NCBI GenBank assembly: GCA_948567375.1
Contig: OX419761.1
Location: 44,828,501-44,892,500, forward strand
Direction: 5' to 3'
Length of the DNA: 64,000 nucleotides
Source: Lunularia cruciata
Lineage: Eukaryota > Streptophyta > Marchantiopsida > Lunulariales > Lunulariaceae
Part shown: one piece after another, positions 30,382 to 44,210 of the stretch
Layout: each line of letters starts with the position of its first letter
How positions within the stretch are numbered: position 1 is the first letter of the stretch
Position numbers and translations under genes: made by a program
The notes under the pieces: model-generated
What the model saw: the letters and a program-made list of their open reading frames with translations, nothing else
Told to the model about the DNA's origin: nothing
The model's database searches: none

Positions 30382-32679
30382 AAAACCCAATTCTGAATTA
30401 ACGACAAATGGTGAACCCAGACGTCATCATCAAATTCTCCTCTCTAAACCATTTCTTTACTTTAAGATGTGATTCATAAGACAAATAAATAATTTTATGA
30501 GTTTATTTTATAAAATTATCTAATTTTAAAACATTCTGCTGAAACAATTTATCTAAAATTTATACTATAGAGTTTTGTAATATATTCGATGTTGTAATAG
30601 GTCTCAGTATCATCCTTATTAATTAAATTGAAAACCCAAAATATGACTAAACTCAATTAGCATCATGTATGATAATTACAGAAAAGAGTCTGCCCAAAAA
30701 CAGAACAATGACGATGTATTGTCCGGCCTAAAGGTACCAACAACATTCCGAAATCGTATCTGCCGAGGAGGGTGCAAAATTTTCAAAGTGGAGACAATGG
30801 ACATCATTATGGTGTTGATGTTTGTGAGCATGTACCTGAAAATGGGTGAAGGTACTTCCGAGACTGTCAACACCTAATGTACTTACTTACAAAAGGACCT
30901 GAAGGCTTCAAGATGGAAACAACGCATGCCTTTGTTCTTCACATATGGGATATGTAGCACGAGAGTTCTGAACCCCCAATATTATTCACCCAAATGTGAA
31001 AATGTTAGCACAACTAACAAGTGTGAATTTTAAAACGTCCAAACGTTTCTGATAATTCTGAGTTTATGTCATTTGCTCATATTAGCTTGTGGTGATAAGA
31101 TATGCACTTTAAACTGTCAAATTAATAAACAAATAAAACAGATACATATTTTTGTTCCATATTTTGAATGCATTTTGCGTACTGTTTTATTTATTCTCTA
31201 ACTTTTACTTTGGGTAATGAATGGGTAACTTTTATTCATCACCTGTCATCATATCATATCTTCACCTGTCGTATAAAAAAAATAGTAGGGGAAAGGAGTA
31301 CAAAGCACAAACAAGTACATGAGGAAAAAAGATAACAAGGTCCAACAGTCCCAATGGCAAGGACACTTGCTTCCGAATTGATGCTTTACAAGATTCTTGC
31401 CGACCACGAGCAATTCCTACAATGACAAGGATTCGACAGTGACCATTCAAATCCACAACTTCTTTGACACACTACTAGGCACAACTATCGATCAGTAGCT
31501 CATGAATTTTTCATAAAAGCCAGCCAAAAGAACCTGCATGATATTTGACCCCCTCTTTCCGTTTATGGAGCATTACACTACCTCAGTATGAACTGAATTT
31601 TGTGATCTTTGAAGCCATCTGAATGTACTTGAAATTCGACTGTTTATGTTGGAAAGTGTTAAATATCGATTTAAGTGTCCAAAGTTTGCTTTGCCGTCAT
31701 CAGGTTGGTGTAGCTTGACCGAATGGACCCACTCTTAGGTTGTAATTAAATATCTATCACCTTTGGTTCGAGACTGCCTCGGGAGGACAAGGTAGAGAAA
31801 ACCTGAAATTTCAGACCAATACTGCATCCTACATTTATTACAGTTTAACATACATGTAGCAGACTGCCTTCTTTACGGATATGGAACACGCCTGGGCGCG
31901 ATAAACTGTAGCTTCCAGCAGTTCAACGAAGAGGTGGAAAAGCAAAAGACTTTCAGGACACATGTTGAAAGGAAAGCACCACAGCCCGGCCATCCAAACC
32001 GGACGAAAGTATGCGTACAACTTGACTGAACTTCCATTTACCACATTCCATTTACATGGGTTTGGCCATCCAAGCCCCGACTATAGCCCCATTCGACCTG
32101 CTCATCGATAACTCAATTATATATCCGACATTTTATGATTTCTAACTCATGAAGTTTACACCAAATTTCTACTGCACACATCGACAAATTTAAGTCGTAA
32201 ATTAGATTTGGAACCTGACAACCAGGAAGTATATGTTCGGTGGCTCTTCATGATCGAAAGTTTACGAAAGACCTAAAGAGTGAAGACAAAAATTGTTCCA
32301 ACTTGGTAGCCAAATCTCAATTAATCACTGACATCTCAATCTCTTCTCGTCCATAAGTGGTCACTAATGAACCGGCGGATTATAAAACTGAACCCCGCTT
32401 AACCCGTAAAGCCCTTTTTTTTCCTGCGCGTAAACAGATTAACGGGATTGTTCATTTTTCGGAACCAGAAATCTATGGGTACTCGATGCTCTACTCGTAC
32501 AAATGTGACTTTCCGAAATCTAAAACCTCCTATTAGTCTATTACTGTGTGTGTGGAACAAGAACCGCACGAGATATATCCAAAAAGGAAAAATATACCAT
32601 TCACTCTAGGCAATGTTTTCGTAGGATGTTAAATAGTTTGTAGACCTTGCGATTTAGATGCAGTGGAGCCTTCTTGTAT
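30382..32679. other. Intergenic, nothing recognised
   Basis: About 2.3 kb of AT-rich sequence with short unsupported ORFs on both strands. Confidence 0.45.
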
Positions 32680-32795
32680 CGATACTATTGGGGCCTAGCC
32701 CCATTCTACCTCTTTTGTCGTCCCCTTGTATGGATTGTGGGGGGTCTTCCTATCCTTCATGTATTCTATGAGGTCGACTTTCTTGTTTAAAAAGG
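32680..32795 (-). repeat. Dispersed repeat R, - strand copy, plus nearby fragment
   Basis: ATTGGGGCCTAGCCCCATT, GGGGGTCTTCCTATCCTTC and TTCTATGAGGTCGAC are the reverse complement of the repeat at 24932 and 26811. A further piece, CCCATCCTTCTTGTGTTCTA, lies at 32890-32935. Confidence 0.65.
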
Positions 32796-32939
32796 AAAAA
32801 AGAGAGAATATAAAGCACCCAAGAGGGCAGAAGGGAGACCGTGCACCGGCCCACTGAAAACCCAATGTATGTACAATACATGGATACAGCTGCTTCCCAT
32901 CCTTCTTGTGTTCTATGAGTTCGGCTTTCTTCTTCGATA

Positions 32940-35449
32940 CAGCTGCTTCAGTTCTCATCAGGCAGGCATCATCTATGCAGTAGTTGAATGTCTATGGCCA
33001 GTTCAGGGCTATGGACCAACGTACACAAAAATCACGTTTGGTGACCGAGAACCTAAAATCGCCCAGTTCCACAAGTCCATTACATAGCGGCTCGCGCAGA
33101 AGTTATGCAAAGTACGTCAATCTGCAGAAAAAATTGATGTCAAAAAGTGGGATGCGTTAGCTTTTGTGAAAAGCTGGTGGGAACAATCAAATGTATGCAG
33201 AAACTGCATGACTTGGTCCAACACCACAAAATGCCATTCTCCAGAATATTGCTCCCTTCCATATTCTCAACAAGTTTCGTCGTACAAAATCATACCGACC
33301 ACTTTGGCAACAATGCTATTATTCGTATCATAATGCAAAAGAGCATGATCCACTTCAGAGAAGAGAGCGAACGGATCCGCCACTACATAACTCTTTGTCA
33401 AAACCACGTCACACAAAAAGCAGTATGTATTTTTGCTCCTCTTTTCGGAGTCACGTCAAATCACGTCAAATATCCCCACAGAAAGCAGTTGAATGAACTC
33501 GCATTTTAGACGAAATGGGCTCGCATTTGGTGCTCTTTACGGAGGACATGGTAAAAGGGACGACGTAGATGCCTACCAACCTCGTAAATTCTATCACCTG
33601 ATTTGGTTCCAAAGTACTGTACAAGTGGAGAAGGTTCTTATACTAAGCCGGAGCATTAGCTCAAGGTCCTCCTCGGTTGCTAGTCAGGTCTTTGCCTTAC
33701 AAAGGCTAATTAGTGGAAGGAAAGTGCGACGAGCTCGGAGCTGCTTTGCCTACAGTCTGGAACTTGAGACAGGAAAAGCGACAAACTGCGCACAGAAGAC
33801 AAAAGGTTGTTTGACACGAGGAAATAGTAAGTGCCTGTTTGCTCGGCGCTTGAGGTGGCACTCACGTGCACACTCGCGTATGCTGGGACTAGGCAAACAA
33901 TATACATGCATTTTATATACGGTATTGAGAGAGTGCTTGTTGTAATTTCGGACTTCTGTACATTCGTATGTTCCTGTGGGTGGCATATGAGGAGCTAATC
34001 TCTTGCATCCGCATACATGACATGTGTCTATTGTCTCCATCGGTTTCGGTTCGGAGAAGTATTTAATAGATCGTGATGGGATACGTGAGCATGCCCTGAT
34101 GTGGTCAAACGATCAAGTTCCACGGCCGTAGGAACACAAATATCGGACGGAGAGCATCTTCACAGTCGGTATCTAACGTGATGAAAACAGAATCAGGATG
34201 TCGCAATATTGAAATGTCGAGATCTGAGATTGCATATATATTATTGTCTTGGTGGCCGGGGGAGGGAAAGAAATTCTCAAAGTCTGAAATATAAAATTTC
34301 ATTATTATTTTTATTTTTATTTTTATTTTTAAGATTCACATGAACATCCTTATTGTTATTATTACGATTCACATGAACATTCTTTCTTATCCAAAACTAA
34401 TACGCTTCACACAAGAGATTTCACATCAAGAATCTCCACAGTATGCATAGCAGTTTAAGCAATATGACGTTATCGTTTTCTGATGCAACCGTTTTATATG
34501 CTGTATCCCTTCTCAAACATTTCTCCACACATAAATAGTGAGTTTCTATGAATATCTCCGTCTTCGACAGTTTCCCGCCGTTTCCAGGAGCTCTTCACAT
34601 ACTCGTGATGAACTCATTAAAGAAGAAGTAAATTATTCTATTGGTTCCTGAAGAATGATCGGTGAGGAACCTTAGAACTCCCAAAACTCCAGTGGGTGTT
34701 CTGCAACTTAACATTCGAAAGAATCAAACGCTTGCACATGGTATTACGGTTCAATTTTGGTACTTACGGAGGACATTACTTATAACGCGGAGGAGGGTTC
34801 TGGTGCTCGCGGGGCTCGTATACTGTACTTGAAGTCGTATGCTCTTTGTGTGGTGAGCATTTGACATGCTGGAGTTCATATGAGATATTTTGGTATGCAT
34901 TCTCGGTTGTCTTCTGCGAATGCCATCTCCTAGTTAAACCAATTCTAACGCTCTGTCTCTTGCACATACACTCTCTGGTAACTCGAGGTCAGATTAAATC
35001 TCAACGTGAATCTTGGCGTGAATTTACCACCAAGTAACTACAGCAGGCGTAAACTTGTCGGATGAAAATTTTTCACTGTGGCTTGCGCGGAAATGGCAAT
35101 CAAGCGTTGCGTACACATTCCTTTTACCTCCATGGCATACCGTTTTACACGTATTAGTAAACGTGTAGAACGGATGTGTGTGCTAGGATGCATATGCTGT
35201 GATGGTATACTTTCATGGCTTCAGTCACGTGCCAGCGGCATTCACCTGGCTAAGCTCTTGGAGTCGGTGCCGTGCAAGACCCTACCACTGGGTCTGCCGT
35301 CAACGGGCAGGTGTCCAATATCTGGAGGCATCTGTTGCGAGGACCAGCGGTGATACCGTCCACTCTCCCACTAGAGCAGCATATTATGTGGCGAAGCCCG
35401 AAACACAGGCGCACACATGCTATACGGTACCTGCACATATACATTTTGA
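32940..35449. other. Intergenic, nothing recognised
   Basis: Short ORFs on both strands have no domain I know. There is a T-rich (ATTTTT)n run near 34300-34335. Confidence 0.4.
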
Positions 35450-36345
35450 TGGATGTAAGCGCTAGAAGAAGCTCGAAACGAACCATTTTGCTAGTCGTGC
35501 ACGAGCATGATGGCTAAGCATGTACATACATGTATGTCTCTTGCCAGGACTAATCCTTTTCAGCACTTCAGTCCTCTCTAACCCACTGTAATTAATACCA
35601 GTAAACCAGTTTTGTCCCTTACCCGGTTTACTTGCTGTGAATTCAGCGAACATCAATATGGCGTCCATCCCCTCATAGTTCGCGAGCTGCTCCACCACCT
35701 CTCTGGCGCCAACGTTCGGACTGTTCTTCTGGTCAAAGGTAGAAAATTAGGTGTGCGATTTACAGCCGGTAAGTGGACGATCAGATCCCGTTCTTGTACC
35801 AGGGACCGAATGTTCCCGGCTCGTTCTAATACGACTTGTCTTCACATCCTTCTTGCCTTTCATCGTTCTAAGATGATAACTTTGACCTGCACATTTACTG
35901 TTTCCGAGCTACAGTGGAACCTGGGGTGGGTTCAGATTTAGACCCAAGGTGATCGGGACGGCTAGAGACGTCCCTGCAAACTATTCGGCGAATACCGGCC
36001 AATGCTGTGATCTGTTCCGGCAGCTTGTTGAATTCCCGATCCCGACCCGGCAGGGATCACCAGAATAATCTCTGCCGGGTCTGGACCAAATATGTCCAGA
36101 AAGTTCCTGAAATTAGCGAAAATTTCGGTTTGCTGAAATATATTCATCGTGACCGATTCTTGGTATAAATGCCGTCAACACTGGAGAGGTCCAGGGGAAT
36201 TGCAGGGGACATTCCAAATATCTGCAAAGCAAAATACTGAGCGGCTATTTTACCGTTGAGTGAAGAAAACGGTGTGGTAGGAGAACCACCGTAAGGATGG
36301 GAGATTTCGAAGGGTATCCCGAGTTTACCTTCTGTGGACACGATC
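35450..36345 (-). other. Exon-like open segments on the - strand, unidentified
   Basis: Three stretches read as plausible protein on the - strand: 36341-36144 (starting MSTEGKLGIPFEISH), 36147-35962, and one at about 35715-35620 reading GAREVVEQLANYEGMD. The last is preceded by a pyrimidine-rich tract ending CAG and followed by GTAAAC, so it could be an exon. No family is recognised and no full gene could be assembled. They may belong to a divergent neighbour of PTEN, to a decayed transposon, or to chance. Confidence 0.22.
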
Positions 36346-36399
36346 AGATGAGTGATCGTGCGGCTTTAACATGAGGACTACCGTAGTCTGGCTCGTACC

Positions 36400-37754
36400 A
36401 TAGTATTCTCCAGGTTGGGACCGTAGTAACCGTGGTAACCACAGAAGACCATCCCCTCGGCTACAGGGTGTGGAGAGGTGTCGCTGCTACTGAAGTAATA
36501 TCGAGTAGCGGGAAGTTAGGCGGAGGGGCAGGTGAAGTAAGGAAGGCAAGCAGAAAGAAACGTTTGTTTCTCCCTTTATCTTCTGGACCTCCTCTTTCTC
36601 CACTCTCCTCCTAACCCCACCCGGGAGAGACGACGACGACGACGACTACTACTACTTCCGTAGTAGTGGAGGCAGAGGAGAAGAGAAGAAGACGGGACGA
36701 GATGAAAAGAGGTGGAGACTTCGCTTCACCGTGGGGGGAAGACGAGGACCACCATCGCCAAAACTGAAAGGTAAGTCACTGTACCGAATGTTACTACTCG
36801 TTCAGGGAGAGACGCTCTCTCCTTCTCTCGCTCCCAAATGGAATTGCGGACGACGACAGTCGCAGTGGCAATTCCTTTCCTTCTTTCCTTTGTTCGATAG
36901 TACTGTAGTGTAGTAGTAGTAGAACTTTGTAGGCGAGTGGGGGCTGCTAGGATGCTGCTTGCTCGATGGATGATGAGCCGACTGTGAGCTCGATTTTTGT
37001 GTGGAGAGGAAGCATGGGGCACGAGAATCATCCCCAGTAAAGTAGGAGTTTATTTTTCTCTCATTGTTGTTGTTCCTGCACGCGATTTTCAGTTTGAGTG
37101 TAAGTTTTGTTCAAAATTGTCTAGTACCTATCGTCGTCCGAGGTTCTGTGTTTATTTTGCTTGTCTTTTCTTGTACGCTGCTGCGGAAGAGAGGGGAAGG
37201 GAGAGGAGAGGAGAGGAGAGGAGAGGGGAGTGTGTGTTTGGGGGGGGGGGTAGACTGACGAGCGGATCCGAAACGGAACAGATAAAACACGAGGAGACGG
37301 GAGTGGGATTTCGTAAGAGGAGGAGCGAGACCGAGACGTGGTAATTGGACTTGTGGTGGCGGGCGGGGCGGACTGGACTTTGCTTGTAGGTTTGTGGTTT
37401 GTGGGTGTGAATTTGGACATGAGTTGAATGTTGCTGGCAATTTGGTGGGAGTTTCGTTGCAAGCGAGTGGGGCTGTCACTTCACCTCAGCGGATTAGTTG
37501 AAAGATAGGGAGGAGAGGGGAGAGTGATTGGAGTGGAGTGGAGGAGGCTTCATCATAGGGACTTGTTGTTACCTGGCCGGTAAGGAATCAGTCGGATCAA
37601 ATCTGAAGTAGTCAATAGTGTAGAGACGAGCTGAAGAGGAGGACTTAGTCATAGATCAGGGGTAATCCAGAAATCTGGAGCAGTTGCAGATAGCTTCCCA
37701 GCCTTCGGAGATCAAACTTGCAGTGTTTTAATGGCTAGCTCGCGCTAGTCGGGA
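36400..37754 (+). promoter_or_regulatory. GC-rich, purine-rich region upstream of PTEN (promoter/5' UTR)
   Basis: This stretch is markedly richer in G and C than the surrounding DNA. It has (GAC)n and (TAC)n runs at about 36629-36655, a GGAGA-rich block at 37186-37230, and a run of ten G at about 37241-37250. It lacks long conserved ORFs. The position just upstream of PTEN suggests promoter and 5' UTR, possibly with a leader intron. No transcription start or TATA box could be fixed. Confidence 0.4.
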
Positions 37755-38811
37755 ATGATGAGTGGATGCGTGACCAAGCAGGGCGCTGGAGCAGCAGCAA
37801 CCGGAATTGCAGTCGTCGTAGCAGCAGCAGCAGCATCAGCAGGACAGTGAGGGATTTTTGTTCTCCTCTTATCCCTCTCAGCAGGGGCAATAGACAAGAC
37901 TCCAGTTTTGGAGGAGAAAAGGAGGTTAGAAGGAGCTAGACCTTGAGATTAGTTGCTCGGAATTTCTATTCACACGTATGCTCTTCCGCAGGGACGCCAA
38001 TCTCCATTACTGTAGTCTCGGAAGAGAAATCCACCTCCCTCACAGTTTACGTGTAAGGGGAGGACGAAGTTGAAGAAGAAAGCGGTCACATGGTGACAAG
38101 AGATCCGTTTAAAACATAGCCTTCGAGGCAGGAGCGAGTAGACAGGGCACGACGGGGGCCAAGTTGGGCAAAGCGGGGTTGGGGGACGGGGATGGAGGGC
38201 TCGGTGGTAGCGGCAGAACGGCATTGCTCGGGGTCAGGCCCGCAGCCACGCTCCTGCATATCGTATCAGGCTCGCGCTACATCCGCGCACTGGTGTCGAA
38301 GAAGAGAAGGCGCTTGGTGGTTGAGGGATACGATCTGGATTTGTCCTACATAACAGACCGTCTTTTGGCCATGTCGTATCCAGCGCAGAATATGCAAGCA
38401 TTTATTCGAAATCCTATGTGGCAAGTTCAAAGAGCGCTGGACCTTCGACATGGTTCGCACTATAAGGTAGGCACCGTGCGAGATGCGATCACAACCCGGC
38501 AAGTTTCTAATTTACTATCCGTTGTGTCTGACAGCAATTTAGAAATTAGCGAGCGATATTCATCGTTCCACCTTTCAGTTTGGATTTGTAACTATTATAC
38601 TTGAAAGATCTTCAATTTTTGTGTAGAAATGGCAATGGATGGAACTTTATGCAATTGTCAGAGCTTCTTGTCCTTACTCTCCACAACTGACATGACTAGA
38701 AGCGTAGCGAGAGATTTGATTATGGACAATGAATGCGATCTCCGTGAAGTAGGAATTGAATTTCCCAAGAAACATTTTACACTCAATAAATCCTCGTTTG
38801 TGCATGAATAG

Positions 38812-38884
<73 letters not shown>

Positions 38885-40859
38885 CGATCTCAGTAGGAGA
38901 GATCTTGGTAAATCAAATGAAAAGTATTAGAAGGTGGAAAACGTATTGTCAGTATAGTGTAGATGAGCAGATGTTAAAAGGTCTTTTTACCATAAGATAG
39001 GAAATTACCAGTTGGCAATTCATCTATTATACTTATAATGGCAGGGAAATTTTATTTTATCGTATCTATTTTTGCATATCATATTTGAATGTGTATGTTT
39101 GTTGTTTCAGGTCTACAATCTATGTTGTGAGGCCACATATGATCCAGAGAATTTTCACGGTCGTGTAGAAGAGATACCCTTTGATGATAATCATGTACCT
39201 CCTCTTGCTCTCATACAAATCTTTTGTGAAAGTGTGCAAAGATGGTTGGATGAAGATCCCAACAATGTAGCAGTCATACATTGCCGTGTAAGTAACTAAT
39301 TTCGCTCATTACCTGCACCACCTTGGATTTGTACTTTGTATAGGAAATATACGTTGTGACTTTATACTTTCTAAAAAGTTTGAACTCTAAATTTTGTCTG
39401 AATTTACAGGCTGGCAAAGGACGGACCGGTTTGATGGTGTGTGCTTATCTTGTCTACAAAGGAATGGGTCCAGAAGAAGCATTACAATTGTATGCAGATC
39501 AGCGCACTTGGAACAATGAAGGGGTATAATTCATCAATCTAAGTATACTTAGTTCACCTATCATTCTCGCAAGTTCTAAGGAAAACGTTTGCAAGACACC
39601 TATCTTTGCTTCTAATGACCTTCTTTTAATTTGCTGTTAATTAGGTTACTATCGCTAGTCAGCGGCGATATGTAGGTTACTGGAAGCAAGTCTTGGTGTT
39701 CCCGAATGAGAACACTTCAGCTATTCCTGACGTGCATTTGCCTCCAGCAAAAACCCGACAGCTACGAAGAATACGGCTGTATGATACTATCAACACAGAT
39801 TGCGTGCAGTTCAAAATTCAACAAGTGCAAGAGGTATTAGTTTACCCATGTAACTCTGGAAAGAATATGGATGATCATCTGTCATATTTGGTTGACTAAA
39901 AGGTATAAATAGGTTTATTTCTCACGACTAGATATGATTTTCTGATTTACTCAATAGTCCACGGTTCTGTCCACTTACTAAGTAGCAGCGAAAGCATTTG
40001 TAGTAACCTACATGGTTGGGTTCGCAGCAGGTCCCAGGACAGCTATACATGCCATCAGTGGACGTTTCGTCAGGGTTTTGTAAAGCTTTAAAGCAAGGAT
40101 ACCACCGCTCGATTAGTCCAAAATATTATTTATCATTTCTTCCAAGAGAAGGTGACGAAAGAAATGGACAAGAAAGTCATCCTCGGTGGGTGGTTCAGAT
40201 GGATACCGAAAGGCCACTTATCCCGCAAAAGCCTTGTCTGGACCACTACTTTGATAAATCTCTACCGGTACTACTATATGTGCCTTCATCATATTTATCA
40301 ATGCTTATGTTGAGATGTTGTGAACTTCTGTGTGATGGATCTAAATGAGATGTTATTCCCTCTTGTGACTGATGCTCTATTACAAGGACTAATAATTTGC
40401 ACCAATCATGGTTGTTTTATTCCAACAGCTGGCGGGGGATATAAGAGCAACATTTCTTGACAAAAGTGGTGGTCGTCTATTCTATGCTTGTTTCAACACC
40501 TTTTTTATTGCCAATAGTATCATACAGGTAATATTTTGAACTTACTATTGTGCTTGATGTGTTTGCAGATCCCAGGAAATAGCCCAATCATACTCACAAT
40601 TTGTATTATCTCTTCTTTGTGCTTTTTCCTCTGTTTGATCAACTTTCTCAAGATGCAAGTGTTAGTTTTGTAATGGAGTTGTGAAGTAGCTGCGTATTGA
40701 AATCCATATGTTCTGATCACACAGCTAGGCAGAGGAGACTTGGATAAGGTTGGAAAACGAGCGAAGGCCATATGTGGACCTAATTTTTGTCTCGAATTGC
40801 TATTTGGACCTGCGGAGCCTCAGATTGCCCTTCCCGCTAACCCCGATCATTCCTTTTAG
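37755..40859 (+). CDS. PTEN: PTEN phosphatase (lipid and protein phosphatase with C2 domain), multi-exon
   Basis: Proposed exons: 37755-37846 (tentative), 38142-38466, 39111-39287, 39410-39523, 39645-39833, 40031-40267, 40429-40527 and 40725-40859; most introns fit GT-AG with matching phase. The protein would be about 454 residues. It shows an N-terminal basic PIP2-binding motif (SKKRRR) and YDLDLSYIT, a WPD-loop equivalent FDDNHVPPL, and the P-loop HCRAGKGRTG split by an intron after HCR (39287/39410). A C2 domain runs to LAGDIRATFLDKSGG and FNTFFIAN, and the end is CGPNFCLELLFGP. PTEN removes the 3-phosphate of PI(3,4,5)P3, opposing PI3K signalling at membranes. The catalytic Cys and Arg are intact. 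The exon at 38142 has no in-frame ATG upstream of the basic motif; an upstream exon starting MMSGC, joined through donor GTGAGG at 37847, keeps frame. The sixth exon could start at 40028 instead. Confidence 0.9.
38812..38881. repeat. Compound (TA)n(GA)n microsatellite in a PTEN intron
   Basis: About 12 TA units are followed by about 22 GA units, in the long intron between 38467 and 39110. Likely length-polymorphic. Confidence 0.9.
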
Positions 40860-42433
40860 TTCCTAAATCTTCCAAGTAGCCCAAGGATTGGTATGGTCAA
40901 AAACATCGAGCACTTATGAGCACCAAAATTGCAATTGTATGTGTATTTGATACATGGATGCGAGAGCCTTGTTAGTAGGACGAAGAAATGATATCGGATG
41001 AAGAAAATTGTCACAACAGTGAGCTGCCGAGGTGGATTAAACACCGAGGTATGTATTTAGTGCAGTTATCAAGCTTGACATTTACTAAAGCTCAATAAAA
41101 TCTCACAAAGAGTACAGTATCGACGAAGTATAATCACCCTTGCATTGACATGCAAAACGGATTAAGCTTCTTAGACGAACTCAGTAGTGAGTTCGTATCA
41201 TGTAGTAGGTCCAGTAGTAGTATAAATCATCTGTAAATGTATTGCTTTCCGTAGCTAATGGATGGCTAGGTGCAATCCAAAGGATTGCCTGGTTAATTTA
41301 AAATCAGCTTCTTAGCATGAGACCTCTTGACGTTAGATGTCTTATCTTATCTCATCTTAAGCTTTCTATTGCAAAGCGAAAGTTATCTATTTTCAAAGGT
41401 TTTGAGGTTATGATATTATTCGAAGTTTTGAGTCTTGAGTGACTCTGATAAACCATTGTCTATGAATGTCCTATTATTTTTCTGCCTCACAGTGGTTCAT
41501 CTTGCAGCATGTAGATCTTATGCTCTTCACTCAGTCATGGACGAGCTGTATTATACTGGAGACAGTTTTTTCTTTAGTGTCTTTCACCAAGGATTGCTCA
41601 TAGGTTGACATCTCGTAGAATATGTCTTTAGTGGAAGATTTATAACATGGCCGTCAACTATAGGGAAGTATTGAGTCTCTTACTGAGATTTGAAGAATTC
41701 GACGTTGATCCCATTGGATGTTCTGCAGTTCTCCGAAGTCTTTGACCGTTTTGTTGTTTGTCATGATGGTTGAGTGAACTGCTGGGAGTGGTACTTGAAG
41801 TCTCTGGAGCTGTACTGAATCTTTCCTTGAAAATCTGGGTCGTTTCTTGATCCTTAAGGTATAGGATATGATTCAGATCTAAGCAGTCACATGTTTACCT
41901 CTACATTGCCAGAGACCATAAATCTACGAGCTATTAAATCTTTCTTATTTCCCAATCGACTGAAGATCTTGAAGCAGTAAACCTGTCCGTTAACATTTGA
42001 ATTGTTTAAAGCACTGCTTTGCCTGCCTTTTGAGATGATTTACTGCTAGTTACTGACATTATTCCGTCTGAATCATCTTAGTAGTGCTTGGTAGCAAATT
42101 TCTGTTGTTTGGTGTGCTCTTCTAAGACACAAGATCTCATGCTGAACCATGATCCAGAAACTGAAGGTTGAAACTATGCTGGGGGCATGAGCTTGGTGTA
42201 AGTGGTCTTTTTATGTCCCAATTCTGTCCCTCTTTTATGTTCGGACTCTTGCAACCTGAATCTAGGCTGTAGGCACTTTCTTACTGGTGTTATTGCCCAT
42301 ACGTTGTACAAGTAAGGACCGGCAGTCTTGGGTCTGTGACACTTGTATATGTTGCTTTTGGCTGGAACTAGCCACTTCAGTGGACTTCAGGACTTGTGCA
42401 GATGGAGATTGGAGAGATGACTAGGAACTATGC

Positions 42434-42647
42434 ATGACATCAGCTGATTGGATGTGAACATCAGGATAGACAAGTTAAGAGCAAGCTCTTGCTTGAGATT
42501 GATCAGCTGCTACATAGTCCAAACTAGCATGCTAAAGTTGCCTGTGAATAGTGAGCGACATCAGAAGAGGATGTGAAGATCAGGATATAGCAAGCTTTTG
42601 TTTGCGATTGATCAGCTGCTACATAAGTCTAAAACTAGTATGCTAAA
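42434..42647. repeat. Imperfect tandem duplication of about 100 bp
   Basis: Copy 1 (42434-42536) and copy 2 (about 42555-42647) share GATGTGAA-ATCAGGATA, GATTGATCAGCTGCTACATA and ACTAG-ATGCTAAA with small indels, so the duplication is old. Confidence 0.7.
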
Positions 42648-44210
42648 TATACTTCATTCTGTTTGACAATGTCTTGTTCATCGGTCAGTTTTTTCACTAT
42701 TTTCTTAACTTCTGATGTTGATCTGAATTCAATTCATGACACTGAAACTGTGGGTACTGCTTCTGTCTTCCGACCTTTCTCTTATATTCTAACATTTTGT
42801 TGCAAATCTCATATCGCACTGTGTTTCTAAGGAATAGGAAAAAGTTAGAGGACTGCTCCTTTGTGTAATTTCAGTCGGTGGATATTTCTCCACGGCACAG
42901 TTTCAAAGTCTGTGACCTCACGTTGACCTTACTCCGATCTGTTAGAGCACGTTGTAGATGTACAAAACTCTCGTGCACTGAATAGAACTAGTCGAACAGA
43001 TATCATTACCATATGCCTGTATAACACTTCAGAGAATTAAGTTTCACATTCTCCTACTCACCTAGATTAGTATGCATAAGTGCCTGTCCATTTCTTAGGT
43101 AAAGCTTGTCAAACCAGAGGATATCTGCGCACCTAAACATCAGATTCGAACCTTCCCATTCGTAATCCTCATGTTCTGGAACATTGTAACCTTTGGAGTT
43201 GGTTTGATGCTCTCTTCTCAAATATAGTGAAACATTGTGAGTAGTTGCTTAGGGTCTTCAAGGTGAATCAATCAAGTGCTTTACATGATCACGAAGTTTG
43301 GTGTAAGCAACGTTCTCATGCAGACCAGATTTTATAGCATCAGTGTCGGCATTTTACGGCTTTTGAGTGATCCAACACCGAGATGCCCAAAGTACAGAGT
43401 GTTTCTACAGATTTTGTGCATTAGCCGTCTACGGCAGGTCTAAGATCAGATGATCAGATCTAAGCGCTTTAAGCCTTGGGTGGATGGTTCAACTTTTTGC
43501 AGTTCTTCATCGGGCCGAGTCTTGCAGCTGTAAGCGCTACGTTCGTTGACCACAGATCCCAAGATTCCCGGGCTTTTGTCAGCCGGACTCTTGGTTCTTA
43601 GACCCTTTCAGCCAACGAGTTCCGGAGAGTCGAGAAAGAAGATGAGGCTCTGACCATTGGAAGAGTAGATAACCTTCACAGGGAACAGAATTCATCAAAA
43701 TCGACAGGGAACATATATGTGCACATGTCTAGCGTAATCATTGTCTTTGGCCTGAACGAATAATAATCTTGGTGCTGGAGGCTGTTACGTAACTGCAGCC
43801 AGACTACGCACTGTATCAGGTCGATCCAGCGCTGAAATGATTCCAAGTCGTAATCTGCCTTGTCGTTCTGGTCGTATCCTTTTAACTAATTTTCTATTTG
43901 CTACTGGTTGACAAAAGTCATGAGCTACACTGGTGCGAAGACCCCAACAGCTGTCGCACGTCGAATTCCTCTAGTATGATGCCAATCTTAGGAAATCGGC
44001 CATTGCTAAGGCTACAAATCTCCTCTAGAGTTTTACTACTCGACACAAAACTTCTGCTCTCAGTGAAGTTAAGCTAACATGGAGAAGCCAGAAAAAGTCC
44101 TGGCCATATTGTGCGTCTTAGACATCTTTGAATCATGAGTAGGACTAGAGCAAGGAGATGGCATGTTGTTAAAAATGGCTGGATGAAACCATAAATTTCT
44201 ATAACACACC

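Noticed and set aside
36044-36081. GACCCGGCAG / CTGCCGGGTC inverted repeat as a functional hairpin
   Set aside because: Ten base pairs with an 18-base loop in GC-rich DNA is weak, and nothing around it supports a role.
37111-37479. Proline-rich - strand ORFs in the PTEN upstream region
   Set aside because: They arise from the purine-rich low-complexity block and have no conserved motif.
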